Shown: piece by piece, positions 25,998 to 34,166 of the stretch
Layout: every line of letters starts with the position of its first letter
Position numbering within the stretch: position 1 is the stretch's first letter
Notes under the pieces: generated by a model
Told to the model about the DNA's origin: nothing
Database searches by the model: none
Seen by the model: the letters and a program-made list of their open reading frames with translations, nothing else
Source: Mycetocola_A sp015752285
Lineage (GTDB): Bacteria > Actinomycetota > Actinomycetes > Actinomycetales > Microbacteriaceae
Assembly: GCF_015752285.1 (NCBI RefSeq)
Contig: NZ_JADOUY010000006.1
Coordinates: 62,001 to 126,000, forward strand
Direction: 5' to 3'
Length of the DNA: 64,000 bases
Translations under genes and position numbers: made by a program

Positions 25998-27377
25998 ATG
26001 ACCGAACCCGATCGCCCCCGCACCCGGCTGGGCAGGCTCGACGCCCTGCCGTTCACCCGAGAGCATCGCAAGCTGCTGGTCGGCTCGGGTATGGGCTGGG
26101 CCCTCGACGCCATGGACGTGGGGCTCATCTCGTTCGTCCTCGCCCAGCTCGCGGTGACCTGGAGCCTCACCGGCACCGAACTGAGCTGGATCGCGTCTGC
26201 CGGGTTCATCGGCATGGCCATTGGCGCGAGCCTCGGCGGGCTGCTGGCCGACCGGCTCGGGCGCAGGCAGGTCTTTGCGATCACCCTGCTGATCTTCGGG
26301 ATCGCGACGGGTGCGTCAGCTCTGGCCTGGTCCGTCGGAGTGCTCATCGCCCTGCGCTTCGTCGTCGGACTCGGGCTCGGAGCCGAGCTGCCCGTCGCAT
26401 CCACCCTCGTCTCGGAGTTCGCACCGCCGCGCATCCGGGGCCGCATCATCGTGCTGCTCGAAGCGTTCTGGGCGGTCGGCTGGACCCTCGCCGCGGTGAT
26501 CGGCTTCGTCGTGGTGCCTGCGAGCGCAGACGGCTGGCGGTGGGCGCTCGCGATCGGCGCCGTCCCCGCACTCTATGCGGCATTCATCCGGTTCGGGCTG
26601 CCCGAATCGGTGCGCTTCCTCGAGTCCCGCGGTCGATTCGCCGAAGCCGAGGCGACGGTGAGGCGGTTCGAGGCCTCGGCCGGGGTGACACCCCCGACGG
26701 ATGCCGGTGCTCACGGGGAGCAGCCGGCAGACATCCGGCCGGGACTGAGCGCCGGGCGCCAGATCGGCGCACTCTGGGCCAGGCCCTACCGCCTGCAGAC
26801 CGCAGCGCTGTGGGTCGTCTGGTTCTGCGTGAATTTCTCCTATTACGGGGCGTTCGTCTGGCTGCCGACGATCCTCGTGGCATCCGGGTTCTCCCTCGTC
26901 AGGTCGTTCGGGTACACGCTGATCATCACGCTGGCCCAGCTGCCCGGCTATCTCGTGGCGGCGTGGCTGGTCGAGAGGTGGGGGAGAAACAAGACCCTGG
27001 CCGTGTTCCTCACCGGATCCGCCGTCTCCGCCGTTCTCTTCGGGCTGGCCGGTCTGGAGTGGCAGGTGATCGGCGCCGGCATGCTGCTGTCGTTCTTCAA
27101 TCTCGGTGCCTGGGGTGCCCTCTATGCAGTGACTCCTGAGCTGTACCCAACCGACCTGCGGGCAACCGGCTCAGGTTGGGCGGCCGGTGTCGGTCGTATC
27201 GCCTCGATCATCGCCCCGCTGCTCGTGCCGGTGCTGACCGGGTTCGGAGGGAACGTGCTGTTGTTCAGCGTGTTCGCCGTCTTCTTCCTCATCGCTGCGG
27301 CAGCGGCACTCACCCTCGCAGACAAACGCGGCAAGTCACTCGACGAGGTCTCACCGCCCGAGGTCGCCCGGGTCTGA
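25998..27377 (+). CDS. MFS transporter (sugar porter / aromatic acid symporter-like)
   Basis: This 459-residue 12-helix major facilitator protein has the signature GLLADRLGRRQ between helices 2 and 3, an RxxxGxGxGAELPVA pattern in helix 4 and ERWGRNKT between helices 8 and 9. ALDAMDVGLISF in helix 1 resembles carriers of nicotinate or aromatic acids (NiaP/AAHS groups). A large hydrophilic loop separates the two halves. GTG 25965 is an alternative start. Linkage to a luciferase-like oxidoreductase suggests uptake of the oxidised substrate or export of a product. Confidence 0.83.
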   Translation: MTEPDRPRTRLGRLDALPFTREHRKLLVGSGMGWALDAMDVGLISFVLAQLAVTWSLTGTELSWIASAGFIGMAIGASLGGLLADRLGRRQVFAITLLIFGIATGASALAWSVGVLIALRFVVGLGLGAELPVASTLVSEFAPPRIRGRIIVLLEAFWAVGWTLAAVIGFVVVPASADGWRWALAIGAVPALYAAFIRFGLPESVRFLESRGRFAEAEATVRRFEASAGVTPPTDAGAHGEQPADIRPGLSAGRQIGALWARPYRLQTAALWVVWFCVNFSYYGAFVWLPTILVASGFSLVRSFGYTLIITLAQLPGYLVAAWLVERWGRNKTLAVFLTGSAVSAVLFGLAGLEWQVIGAGMLLSFFNLGAWGALYAVTPELYPTDLRATGSGWAAGVGRIASIIAPLLVPVLTGFGGNVLLFSVFAVFFLIAAAAALTLADKRGKSLDEVSPPEVARV

Positions 27378-27383
27378 CCTGGG

Positions 27384-27719
27384 TCACTCCGCTGGCGGAG
27401 AGAACGGATGCGCCGGGCGCAGGTCACGCTTCTGCTCGTCACGTTCGCGCACCCGGTCGACGAGTTCCCGCCACGCCCCGGTGAGATCCTGCTCGGGAAT
27501 GAGCGCCTCGCGGGGTTCGGGAATGACCGGTTGGTACGGCTCGCAGTTGATCCGGTAGAGGTAGCGGTCCGGTTTCGGTTCATCCTGTGGGATGTCGTCC
27601 CACGGCAGACCCTTCAGCAGCACCAGCCAGGCCTGTTCGTCCGGCTCCTTCTCGACGTACACCTGCCAGCGGCGTGAGATGCCGGCGAATCCGCCACTAC
27701 GCGTCACGGTCACCTTCAT
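27384..27719 (-). CDS. Emfourin-type protealysin inhibitor
   Basis: This 111-residue small soluble protein carries the emfourin pattern: a beta-strand start followed by RSGGFAGISRRW (residues 7-18), an acidic centre, and a DRYLYRI strand. Emfourin is a slow tight-binding inhibitor of protealysin-like M4 proteases and is usually encoded next to its target. Here it lies 19 nt downstream of such a protease gene on the same strand. A TACGAT box 7 nt before its ATG might allow extra, independent expression of the inhibitor. The assignment rests on the N-terminal motif and gene pairing. Confidence 0.78.
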   Translation of the reverse strand: MKVTVTRSGGFAGISRRWQVYVEKEPDEQAWLVLLKGLPWDDIPQDEPKPDRYLYRINCEPYQPVIPEPREALIPEQDLTGAWRELVDRVRERDEQKRDLRPAHPFSPPAE

Positions 27720-27738
27720 GCCCGCGATCGTACTCTTC

Positions 27739-28854
27739 TCAGCCGGTGACGCCTACCGCCTGCCAGGCTGCGCGCACCGCATCGGCCTCTGCCGAGTCGT
27801 CGCCGTGCAACCGCGCGGCTGCCTCGACCGTCGCCCGGGCGAACCCGGCGAAGTCGGTCGTGGCCGTGATGTCACCCGTGAGCGTCTCGTACCAGATCCG
27901 GCCGGCGCGCTCCCAGGCGTTGCCGCCGATCGCGGATGCTGCGAGATAGAACGCCCGATTCGGGATGCCGGAGTTCAGGTGCACCCCGCCGTTGTCATCG
28001 TCGGTGTCGATGTAGTCCTCCATGTGCCCGGGTTGGGGATCCTTGCCGAGCACATCATCGTCGTATGCCGTGCCCGGTGCTTTCATCGAGCGCAGCGCTG
28101 TGCCTTCGACCTCGTCGGTGAAGATTCCCTCGCCGATCAGCCAACTCGCCTCCGCAGCCGACTGGTTGCGGGAGTGCTGCTCGACCAGTGCGCCGAACAC
28201 GTCAGATACCGACTCGTTGAGGGCGCCGGACTGGCCCGAGTAGACGAGGTTCGCTGTGTACTGGGTCACGCCGTGCGCGAGCTCGTGACCGATCACGCTG
28301 AGCGACCGGGTGAAACCGGCGAAGACCTGGCCGTCTCCGTCGCCGAAGACCATGCGGTTGCCGTCCCAGAACGCGTTGTCATACGCGTCGCCGTAGTGGA
28401 CCGTCGCCTCGAGCGGCATCCCGTTGCCGTCGATCGACGCGCGGGCGAATACCTCCCAGTAGAGCGCGTGGGTGTGGCCGAGGCCGTCGAATGCCTCGTT
28501 GACGCTGGCGTCGTCGACGGCAGCGTCGCCTTCGCTGCGGACGAGCCGCCCGGGAAGGGTCTCGGTACCTGCGGCGTCTGAGATCGCGCGCTCGGGGCGT
28601 GACGGATCGGCGGGCGGTGTGGCTGCTCGCGTGCGGCTCGGCGGCCGCATCGTCGTCGGCTCACCCGGACGCACGCCGTGAAAGGGGTGGTCGCTGTCGA
28701 GCGCCCGCTGCGCGGAATGCCGCGCATGCTCCAGTCGGGGGTCGTCGAGGCCGGCGAGCTGGGCGAGGAGGTACGGCGGAACGATGGTGCACCGAGTTCT
28801 ACCCCAGTGCAGGGCGGGGGTGCCGGATGCGGTCGGCTGCTGTCTCGATGTCAT
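27739..28854 (-). CDS. Protealysin-like M4 family metallopeptidase
   Basis: This 371-residue zinc endopeptidase is related to thermolysin. Zinc ligands and catalytic residues are seen in His190-Glu191-Leu-Ala-His194 and Glu214 (ALNESVSD). There is no signal peptide. Instead there is a short propeptide with the PPYLL motif at residues 26-30, the mark of protealysin-type precursors. The segment from about 60 to 90 is low-complexity linker. Protealysins act inside the cell or leave without a classical signal, and self-process. The emfourin-type inhibitor gene lies immediately downstream. Confidence 0.9.
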   Translation of the reverse strand: MTSRQQPTASGTPALHWGRTRCTIVPPYLLAQLAGLDDPRLEHARHSAQRALDSDHPFHGVRPGEPTTMRPPSRTRAATPPADPSRPERAISDAAGTETLPGRLVRSEGDAAVDDASVNEAFDGLGHTHALYWEVFARASIDGNGMPLEATVHYGDAYDNAFWDGNRMVFGDGDGQVFAGFTRSLSVIGHELAHGVTQYTANLVYSGQSGALNESVSDVFGALVEQHSRNQSAAEASWLIGEGIFTDEVEGTALRSMKAPGTAYDDDVLGKDPQPGHMEDYIDTDDDNGGVHLNSGIPNRAFYLAASAIGGNAWERAGRIWYETLTGDITATTDFAGFARATVEAAARLHGDDSAEADAVRAAWQAVGVTG

Positions 28855-28965
28855 ACCGGAAGTCTGTCACCGCCCTCCGACACGGTGTGGCCTCCCGGCG
28901 CGGCGCGGCGCGAGCCGGGGGCGTTGCTCCCGTGGTCGCCACGAGCGCGCTGTCACGCCTGACCG

Positions 28966-28977
28966 TAGACTCGGCCA
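28966..28977 (+). promoter_or_regulatory. Leaderless -10 element of the F420-type oxidoreductase gene
   Basis: TAGACT at 28966-28971, 6 nt, then ATG at 28978. Confidence 0.55.
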
Positions 28978-29865
28978 ATGCGATGCGGAATCACGATCCT
29001 CCCGCAGGATCCCTGGCCAGAAGCCCGACGCAAGTGGATGGCGGCAGAAGAGTACGGCTTCGACGCCGCGTGGACGTACGACCACCTGTCGTGGCGGACC
29101 CTCGCAGACGAACCGTGGCATGCCACGATCCCCACCCTCACCGCCGCGGCCGTGGTGACGAGCACCATCGGACTCGGCGTCATCGTCTCGTCGCCGAACT
29201 TCCGGCATCCGGTGCCGTTCGCGAAGGAGGTGGCCGCCCTCGACGAGATTTCCGGCGGCCGGTTCCGCCTCGGTGTGGGACCGGGAGGAACCGGGTTCGA
29301 CGCGTACGTGCTCGGCCTGCCCGAGTTGTCGCCCCGTGAGCGCCACGACCGGTTCGCTGAGTTCGTCTCGGGACTCGACCTGTTGTTGCGTCACGAGCTG
29401 CCGGGCAGCGGGGGTGTTTCCTTCAGCGGGGACTGGTTCACCGCTGTCAGCGCCCGGATGGTCGGAGCGCCGGCGCAGCATCCTCGGGTTCCGTTCGTCG
29501 TTGCCGCGAACGGGCCGAAGGGGATGCGGGTGGCTGCCGAATACGGACAGGGATGGGTGACGACCGGAAAGGACGGTGCAGTCGGTGAGGAGTGGTGGTC
29601 ATCCGTCAGCGACCTCGCCGGACGATTCGAGGAGGCGGCGTTGTCGGTGGGGGCAGACCCATTGGCCATCGACCGTTCCCTCATGGTCGATTCGGGCGGC
29701 GCATATGCTCTCGACAGCATCGACCGGTTCGATGACATGGTCGGGCGCGCCGCCGACCTGGGGTTCACCGACGTGATCACCCACTGGCCGCGTGCAGACG
29801 GCTTGTACGCCGGATCGGAAGACATCCTCGCCGACGTCGCAGACCGCCTGCCCGGGTTGCGCTGA
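28978..29865 (+). CDS. LLM class F420-dependent oxidoreductase
   Basis: This 295-residue luciferase-fold oxidoreductase belongs to the F420-using branch: MRCGITILPQDPWP at the start, AWTYDHLSWR as the substrate/cofactor edge, and the DEISGGRFRLGVGPGG phosphate-binding turn. It should reduce or oxidise a small molecule with coenzyme F420, which many Actinobacteria make; FMN use is not excluded. The start is leaderless (TAGACT, 6 nt, ATG). An inverted pair of the GGCATCCG octamer lies just downstream and may terminate it. Confidence 0.8.
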   Translation: MRCGITILPQDPWPEARRKWMAAEEYGFDAAWTYDHLSWRTLADEPWHATIPTLTAAAVVTSTIGLGVIVSSPNFRHPVPFAKEVAALDEISGGRFRLGVGPGGTGFDAYVLGLPELSPRERHDRFAEFVSGLDLLLRHELPGSGGVSFSGDWFTAVSARMVGAPAQHPRVPFVVAANGPKGMRVAAEYGQGWVTTGKDGAVGEEWWSSVSDLAGRFEEAALSVGADPLAIDRSLMVDSGGAYALDSIDRFDDMVGRAADLGFTDVITHWPRADGLYAGSEDILADVADRLPGLR

Positions 29866-29893
29866 CCGTGAGACGCGGCGAGTCGTTCGCGGC

Positions 29894-29916
29894 GGCATCC
29901 GACTGAAACGGATGCC
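29894..29916. terminator. Inverted octamer pair downstream of the F420-type oxidoreductase
   Basis: GGCATCCG (29894-29901), a 7-nt loop, then CGGATGCC (29909-29916): a perfect 8-bp stem, 28 bp after the stop codon. The same octamer builds the hairpins after FUSC and pnp. Confidence 0.55.
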
Positions 29917-29944
29917 TCGGTGCCGGTCGACTCGGTGGTCTCCC

Positions 29945-29956
29945 TAAGCTGATCGG
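29945..29956 (+). promoter_or_regulatory. Leaderless -10 element of the PaaI thioesterase gene
   Basis: TAAGCT at 29945-29950, 6 nt, then ATG at 29957. Confidence 0.5.
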
Positions 29957-30415
29957 ATGAACCTTCTCGACGATGCATCCACCAGAGGACTCTCCGGCCT
30001 CGAGCAACTGCAGGTACTGATCGAGTCCGGCACCCGACCGGCGATCGGGAACGCACTGGACTTCGACCTCATCGAGGTCGGCAAGGGTTTCGCTGCGTTC
30101 GAGGGAACACCGGGTCCTTCGGTGATGAACCTCGCCGGCACCGCGCACGGAGGGTTCGCCGCGACCCTGCTCGACTCAGCCTGCGGTGCGGCCGTGCATT
30201 CTCGGATCTCGCCGACCCAGGCGTACACGACGCTTGAACTGAAGACGTCGTTCCACCGGCCGGTGACAGCGGAGACCGGTCGGGTGCGCGCCGAGGCGTC
30301 GCTCATCTCGTTCGGCAGACGGGCGGCATTCGCGTCGGCCGCGCTGACGGATGCCGATGGCCGCGTTCTCGCGACGGCGACGGCGAGCCTGCTCGTCTTC
30401 GAACGTTCGGACTGA
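29957..30415 (+). CDS. PaaI family thioesterase
   Basis: This 152-residue hotdog-fold acyl-CoA thioesterase has the PaaI signature GTAHGGFAATLLDSACGAAV, with the helix-breaking HGG and the catalytic Asp of LLDS. The C-terminal strands (GRVRAEASLI, RAAFASAAL) complete the fold. It likely hydrolyses aryl- or short acyl-CoA esters as a housekeeping thioesterase. No phenylacetate genes are nearby, so the substrate is unspecified. Its stop is separated by a single base from the stop of the convergent hydrolase. Confidence 0.85.
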   Translation: MNLLDDASTRGLSGLEQLQVLIESGTRPAIGNALDFDLIEVGKGFAAFEGTPGPSVMNLAGTAHGGFAATLLDSACGAAVHSRISPTQAYTTLELKTSFHRPVTAETGRVRAEASLISFGRRAAFASAALTDADGRVLATATASLLVFERSD

Positions 30416-30416
30416 G

Positions 30417-31100
30417 CTATCGGGGGAGACCGAGCCTGCTGAGCAGGCCCTCGAGAGCCGACGCCACGTCGTCAGGGGCGGTCAGCATGTGGAGATGTCC
30501 GCCGGGCAGGGTGGTCACCGGCCAGTCGCGCTCCGTCGCTCCGTCGCGTTCGGCCGCGTAGGTGTCCCCGATCGCGAGATAGGCCGACGGGACCTGGTCC
30601 CACCCGTCGGCCACCGGCATCCGTCCGGTGAAATACGAGAGCGGAAGCCGCTGCTGCTCGGCTTCGACGAGAGAACGCACTGCCACGCTCGGGAACAGGC
30701 CGGTGAGCTCGGACTCGTCCCACCAGTCGGTCCACGCCGGCAGCAGCCCGGTCGAATCGGCGAGGTGCTCGAGGTGGCGAACGAGCTTCGGCGGAGCGAG
30801 CGGCACGAACCCGGTCGCCGGCGGCAGCGCTGCGTCGACGAACACCGTGGCCGACACCCGCAGGCGCTCGGTGAGGGCGGGGATGAACAGGCCGGCGTTG
30901 CTGTGGGGCACGAGCACGTAGGTCCGGTCGGGCGGAAGTGCCCTCAGCCACGTCGTGAGTACATCGAGCGGGCTGTCGATGCGTCCGAACGGCGGGGGAG
31001 AGACCACATCCCAGCCGTTGGCGATCAGCCGTCCGCCGACTGCTGACCAGACTGCCGGCCCCAGCAGCGGGCTCGGCAGAAGCACGAGCGTCAGAGCCAT
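30417..31100 (-). CDS. Alpha/beta hydrolase
   Basis: This 227-residue protein has the alpha/beta-hydrolase fold without a large lid. The probable nucleophile is the serine in LVPHSNAGLF, in place of the usual GxSxG turn. The acid is probably in AIGDTY and the histidine in LPGGHLHML. Length and the loose nucleophile motif fit small esterase-like proteins whose substrates are unknown. It lies downstream of pdxH on the same strand, separated by a long inverted repeat, so it may be a separate transcript. Confidence 0.72.
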   Translation of the reverse strand: MALTLVLLPSPLLGPAVWSAVGGRLIANGWDVVSPPPFGRIDSPLDVLTTWLRALPPDRTYVLVPHSNAGLFIPALTERLRVSATVFVDAALPPATGFVPLAPPKLVRHLEHLADSTGLLPAWTDWWDESELTGLFPSVAVRSLVEAEQQRLPLSYFTGRMPVADGWDQVPSAYLAIGDTYAAERDGATERDWPVTTLPGGHLHMLTAPDDVASALEGLLSRLGLPR

Positions 31101-31116
31101 GCGTGCGCCCTCGACG

Positions 31117-31166
31117 CGCTCAACAGGAAACCGGGTTCGAAAAGTGCTCTTTCCTCCTGTTGAGCG
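31117..31166. terminator. Long-armed hairpin between pdxH and the alpha/beta hydrolase gene
   Basis: CGCTCAACAGG (31117-31127) and its exact complement (31156-31166) flank a 28-nt loop. It sits 45 bp after the pdxH stop on the minus strand and 16 bp before the hydrolase ATG, so it could terminate pdxH or shape the hydrolase leader. Confidence 0.5.
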
Positions 31167-31211
31167 TGCGTCCTCTCCGACGTCTCCTGTCGGTGACGCC
31201 AGCGGTACGCT

Positions 31212-31868
31212 TCATGGCCAGAGCAGCCCCCGCTGCCAGTCGTGTCCATGCAACCGGTACTCCAGCCGCACGTGCGCGCGGTCGGCAGACGCCTGCCAGA
31301 ACTCGACCCGGTCGGCGGCGAGCGCCCAGGTGTTCCAGGTCCGTGCGACGAGCGTTGGCTTCTCGGCGAGCCGTGCTGTCGCTTCGGAGTATGCGTCGCG
31401 GTACATCTCGAGCGATTCGAGCGGCTCGCTCTGGTGGCCGACGAAAGCGGAAGCGCGGGAGCCTTCGGGTCTGGCCAGGAAGTCGGCTTCCCCATCGGCG
31501 CGCGGGCGTTTGCGCACCGGACCCGTCACCCGCACCTGTCTGCCGACGGCGGGCCAGAAGAAGGTGAGGGCAGCGAATGGATTCGCGCCGAGGTCGCGGG
31601 CCTTGGGGCCGTCGTCGCGGGAGGCGAAGATCCAGCCGTGTTCGTCGATGTCTTTCAGGATGAGGGTCCGCGCCGTCACCACACCGTCCTGGCCGCTCGT
31701 CGACAGGGTCATGGCATGTGGTGCAGTCACTCCGGCGTCGATCGCCGCCGTGAACCACTCGGTGAACAGGGCGGTGGGGTCATCAGGGGCGGCATCGACC
31801 GCGAATGACGGCAGCTGGTCGGGGAAACTCGGCACCGACCGCAGCAGCGAAGCGAGAGGATGGGTCAT
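31212..31868 (-). CDS. pdxH: Pyridoxamine 5'-phosphate oxidase
   Basis: This 218-residue FMN enzyme oxidises pyridoxamine or pyridoxine phosphate to pyridoxal phosphate, the last step of vitamin B6 salvage. The split-barrel FMN-binding core includes VTARTLILKDIDEHGWIFAS and FWPAVGRQVRVTG. The family C-terminus RLEYR...RGLLWP closes the protein. The open frame extends to 32015, but ATG 31868 has AAAGGGA 7 nt upstream and gives the expected size. It is divergent from rpsO, and PLP-dependent enzymes occur elsewhere in the window. Confidence 0.9.
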   Translation of the reverse strand: MTHPLASLLRSVPSFPDQLPSFAVDAAPDDPTALFTEWFTAAIDAGVTAPHAMTLSTSGQDGVVTARTLILKDIDEHGWIFASRDDGPKARDLGANPFAALTFFWPAVGRQVRVTGPVRKRPRADGEADFLARPEGSRASAFVGHQSEPLESLEMYRDAYSEATARLAEKPTLVARTWNTWALAADRVEFWQASADRAHVRLEYRLHGHDWQRGLLWP

Positions 31869-31949
31869 GGCGTCCCTTTCGGTCGGCGAGTGCCCGGAAC
31901 ACCGAGCGAACGGCTTCACCCTAGCGCCGACCAGGCAGTCGAAACCTGC

Positions 31950-31977
31950 TAAACTCTTGAGGTTGCCGTCTAACGGC
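31950..31977 (+). promoter_or_regulatory. rpsO promoter -10 and leader hairpin
   Basis: TAAACT at 31950-31955 is a good -10. About 10 nt later a small stem GCCGT/ACGGC with a 3-nt loop (31965-31977) begins the leader of nearly 90 nt. S15 represses its own translation in several bacteria through leader structure, but a specific S15 site is not provable here. Confidence 0.4.
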
Positions 31978-32044
31978 CGCGGATAAAGAGAGCCTGCACA
32001 CTCTGTGACGGGCACCGCGCAACGAGAGAAAAGGGGATCAACCT

Positions 32045-32314
32045 ATGGCACTTGAAGGCGAAGCCAAGAAGGCGATCATCGAAGCGTACGCAACTCACCC
32101 CGGTGACACCGGATCCCCCGAGGTCCAGGTCGCTGTGATGACCCAGCGGATCAAGGATCTCACCGAGCACCTCAAAGAGCACAAGCATGACCACCACTCA
32201 CGTCGTGGCCTGCTTCTGCTCGTTGGTCAGCGTCGCCGTCTTCTCGGCTACCTGGCTGATGTCGACATCAACCGTTACCGCTCGCTCATCGAGCGTCTCG
32301 GACTGCGTCGCTAA
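32045..32314 (+). CDS. rpsO: 30S ribosomal protein S15
   Basis: This 89-residue primary 16S rRNA-binding protein of the small subunit has the canonical length. The S15 signature is clear: HPGDTGSPEVQVAVMTQRI, then HKHDHHSRRGLLLLVGQRRRLLGYL. The ribosome-binding site AAAAGGGG lies 8-9 nt before the ATG. In many bacteria pnp follows directly. Here pnp starts 8.7 kb further on, and rpsO has its own terminator. Confidence 0.97.
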   Translation: MALEGEAKKAIIEAYATHPGDTGSPEVQVAVMTQRIKDLTEHLKEHKHDHHSRRGLLLLVGQRRRLLGYLADVDINRYRSLIERLGLRR

Positions 32315-32333
32315 GTCAGTTCTGAAACAAGGA

Positions 32334-32369
32334 ACGGGCCGTTCACCGCGAGGTGAGCGGCCCGTTTTT
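32334..32369 (+). terminator. rpsO terminator
   Basis: A 14-bp stem starting ACGGGCCG (one T-G wobble) closes a GCGA tetraloop and is followed by TTTTTC, a classical intrinsic terminator. It also lies downstream of the convergent alpha-glucosidase gene. Confidence 0.88.
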
Positions 32370-32384
32370 CGTGAACGGATGCCG

Positions 32385-34076
32385 TCACAGGCGGTAGAGA
32401 CGTGCCTCCCACGGTCGAAGCGGCGAGTCGCCGGCGACGCCATAGTTGCCGAGGACGAGTTCAGCCGCGCCGATGTCGACGGGAAGGTCGCCGTCGAACG
32501 GCTCATCCGACACGTTGGCGACAACGGCGAGGGTCTCTGTCGCCGACCGACGCGTGAATGCGTAGAGCGTCGGATGTGACGGGTCGAGAAGTTCGAACTC
32601 GCCGAGGGCGACGGTGTCGTTCTCGTGGCGGAGAGCGATCAGCCGACGGTAGAAATCGAACATGCTCGAGCCCGAGGCGCGGTCGGCTTCGGCATTGATG
32701 TCGCGATAGTTCGGATTCAGGGCGATCCACGGAGTACCGGAGGTGAAGCCGGCGTTCTCGGTGTCGTCCCACTGCATCGGGGTGCGGGCGTTGTCCCTGC
32801 CGCGGGCGTGGACGCCGGCGAGAACGCTCGACGGGGCCTGGTCGAACTCCTCGACGGCTTCGCGATAATGGTTGAGTGACTCGATGTCGCGGTAGTGCTC
32901 GATCGACTCGAACCGCACATTGGTCATGCCGATCTCTTCACCCTGGTAGATGTACGGCGTTCCGCGGTGAAGGTGCAGGACGAGCGCCCAGAGCGTTGCC
33001 GACTCGACCCGGTATTTGCTGTCGTTCCCGAACCGAGACACCAGCCGGGGCTGGTCGTGGTTGTTGAGGTAGAGGCTGTTCCAGCCCCGCTCGGCCAGTC
33101 CGGTCTGCCAGCGCGCCAGGTTCGTCTTGAGGGCGACGAAGTCGAGCGGGATGGCGTCGAACTTGTGACTGCCTGAGTCCAGGGAGACATGCTCGAACTG
33201 GAAAACCATGTCGACCTCGGCCCGAGCGGGGTCGGTGAAGAGCACGGCGTCGTCGATACTCACCCCGGGCATCTCGCCGACGGTGAGGGAGCGTCCGTCG
33301 CGGCCGGCGAAGACCTCGCGGTGCATCTCCTGCAGGAAATCGTGGATCTGCGGGCCCATGGTGAAACCGAGTCCTGACCCTCTGTCTTCTCCGTCGATGA
33401 GGTGGACCTGCTTGGCGATCAGGTTGATCACATCCATCCGGAACCCGTCGACTCCGCGGTCGAGCCAGCGCCGCATCATCGCGTAGACAGCCCGACGCAC
33501 CTCGGGGTTCTCCCAGTTGAGGTCAGGCTGCTGCTTCGCGAAGAGGTGCAGGTAGTACTCGCCCGTGGTCTCATCGAGGGTCCAGGCGGGGCCGGAGAAG
33601 GCGCTCGTCCAGCTGTTCGGCGGAGTCCCGTCTGCGAGAGGCTTCCTCCACCAGTACCAGTCCCGCTTCGGGTTGTGCGTCGATGAGCGGGACTCGGCGA
33701 ACCAGGCATGCTCGTCACTGGTGTGGTTGACGACGAGGTCCATGACGATGCGGATGCCGCGATCGTGCGCGTCCGCCAGCAGCCGATCGAACTCGGCCAG
33801 GTCGCCGAAGACCGGATCGATGTCCTCATAGTCCCTGATGTCATACCCGTTGTCGTGCTGCGGCGACGGGTAGACCGGCGAGAGCCAGATCACGTCGACA
33901 CCGAGCTCGGCCAGATAGTCGAGTTTCGAGCGGATGCCGGCGAGGTCGCCGATGCCGTCGCCGTTCGCGTCGGCGAAGCTCCGCGGGTAGATCTGGTAGA
34001 CCACGGCGCTGGTCCACCACGGGGCAACTGCTCCTGCGTCGTCGTCGTCGGTCAGGTTCGTCGAGGCATCGGTCAT
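32385..34076 (-). CDS. GH13 alpha-glucosidase, probably oligo-1,6-glucosidase type
   Basis: This 563-residue cytosolic (beta/alpha)8-barrel glycosidase cleaves alpha-glucosidic bonds of short oligosaccharides. The GH13 catalytic residues are Asp215 (GFRMDV), Glu268 (TVGE) and Asp341 (NNHDQPR), with DLVVNHTS as conserved region I. The residue after the nucleophile is valine, which in this subfamily marks alpha-1,6 specificity (oligo-1,6-glucosidase, trehalose-6-phosphate hydrolase), whereas maltases carry Thr or Ala. The frame extends upstream to 34226, but ATG 34076 starts the usual N-terminus. No sugar transporter or regulator is adjacent. Confidence 0.88.
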   Translation of the reverse strand: MTDASTNLTDDDDAGAVAPWWTSAVVYQIYPRSFADANGDGIGDLAGIRSKLDYLAELGVDVIWLSPVYPSPQHDNGYDIRDYEDIDPVFGDLAEFDRLLADAHDRGIRIVMDLVVNHTSDEHAWFAESRSSTHNPKRDWYWWRKPLADGTPPNSWTSAFSGPAWTLDETTGEYYLHLFAKQQPDLNWENPEVRRAVYAMMRRWLDRGVDGFRMDVINLIAKQVHLIDGEDRGSGLGFTMGPQIHDFLQEMHREVFAGRDGRSLTVGEMPGVSIDDAVLFTDPARAEVDMVFQFEHVSLDSGSHKFDAIPLDFVALKTNLARWQTGLAERGWNSLYLNNHDQPRLVSRFGNDSKYRVESATLWALVLHLHRGTPYIYQGEEIGMTNVRFESIEHYRDIESLNHYREAVEEFDQAPSSVLAGVHARGRDNARTPMQWDDTENAGFTSGTPWIALNPNYRDINAEADRASGSSMFDFYRRLIALRHENDTVALGEFELLDPSHPTLYAFTRRSATETLAVVANVSDEPFDGDLPVDIGAAELVLGNYGVAGDSPLRPWEARLYRL

Positions 34077-34166
34077 GCACCCGATTCTCGCATCTCGACG
34101 CGAGCCGGGTTGTCTGGCATCCTCAGTAGGTGCCCTGTTCGGGCGACACGGTGGAGGAGGAAGACG

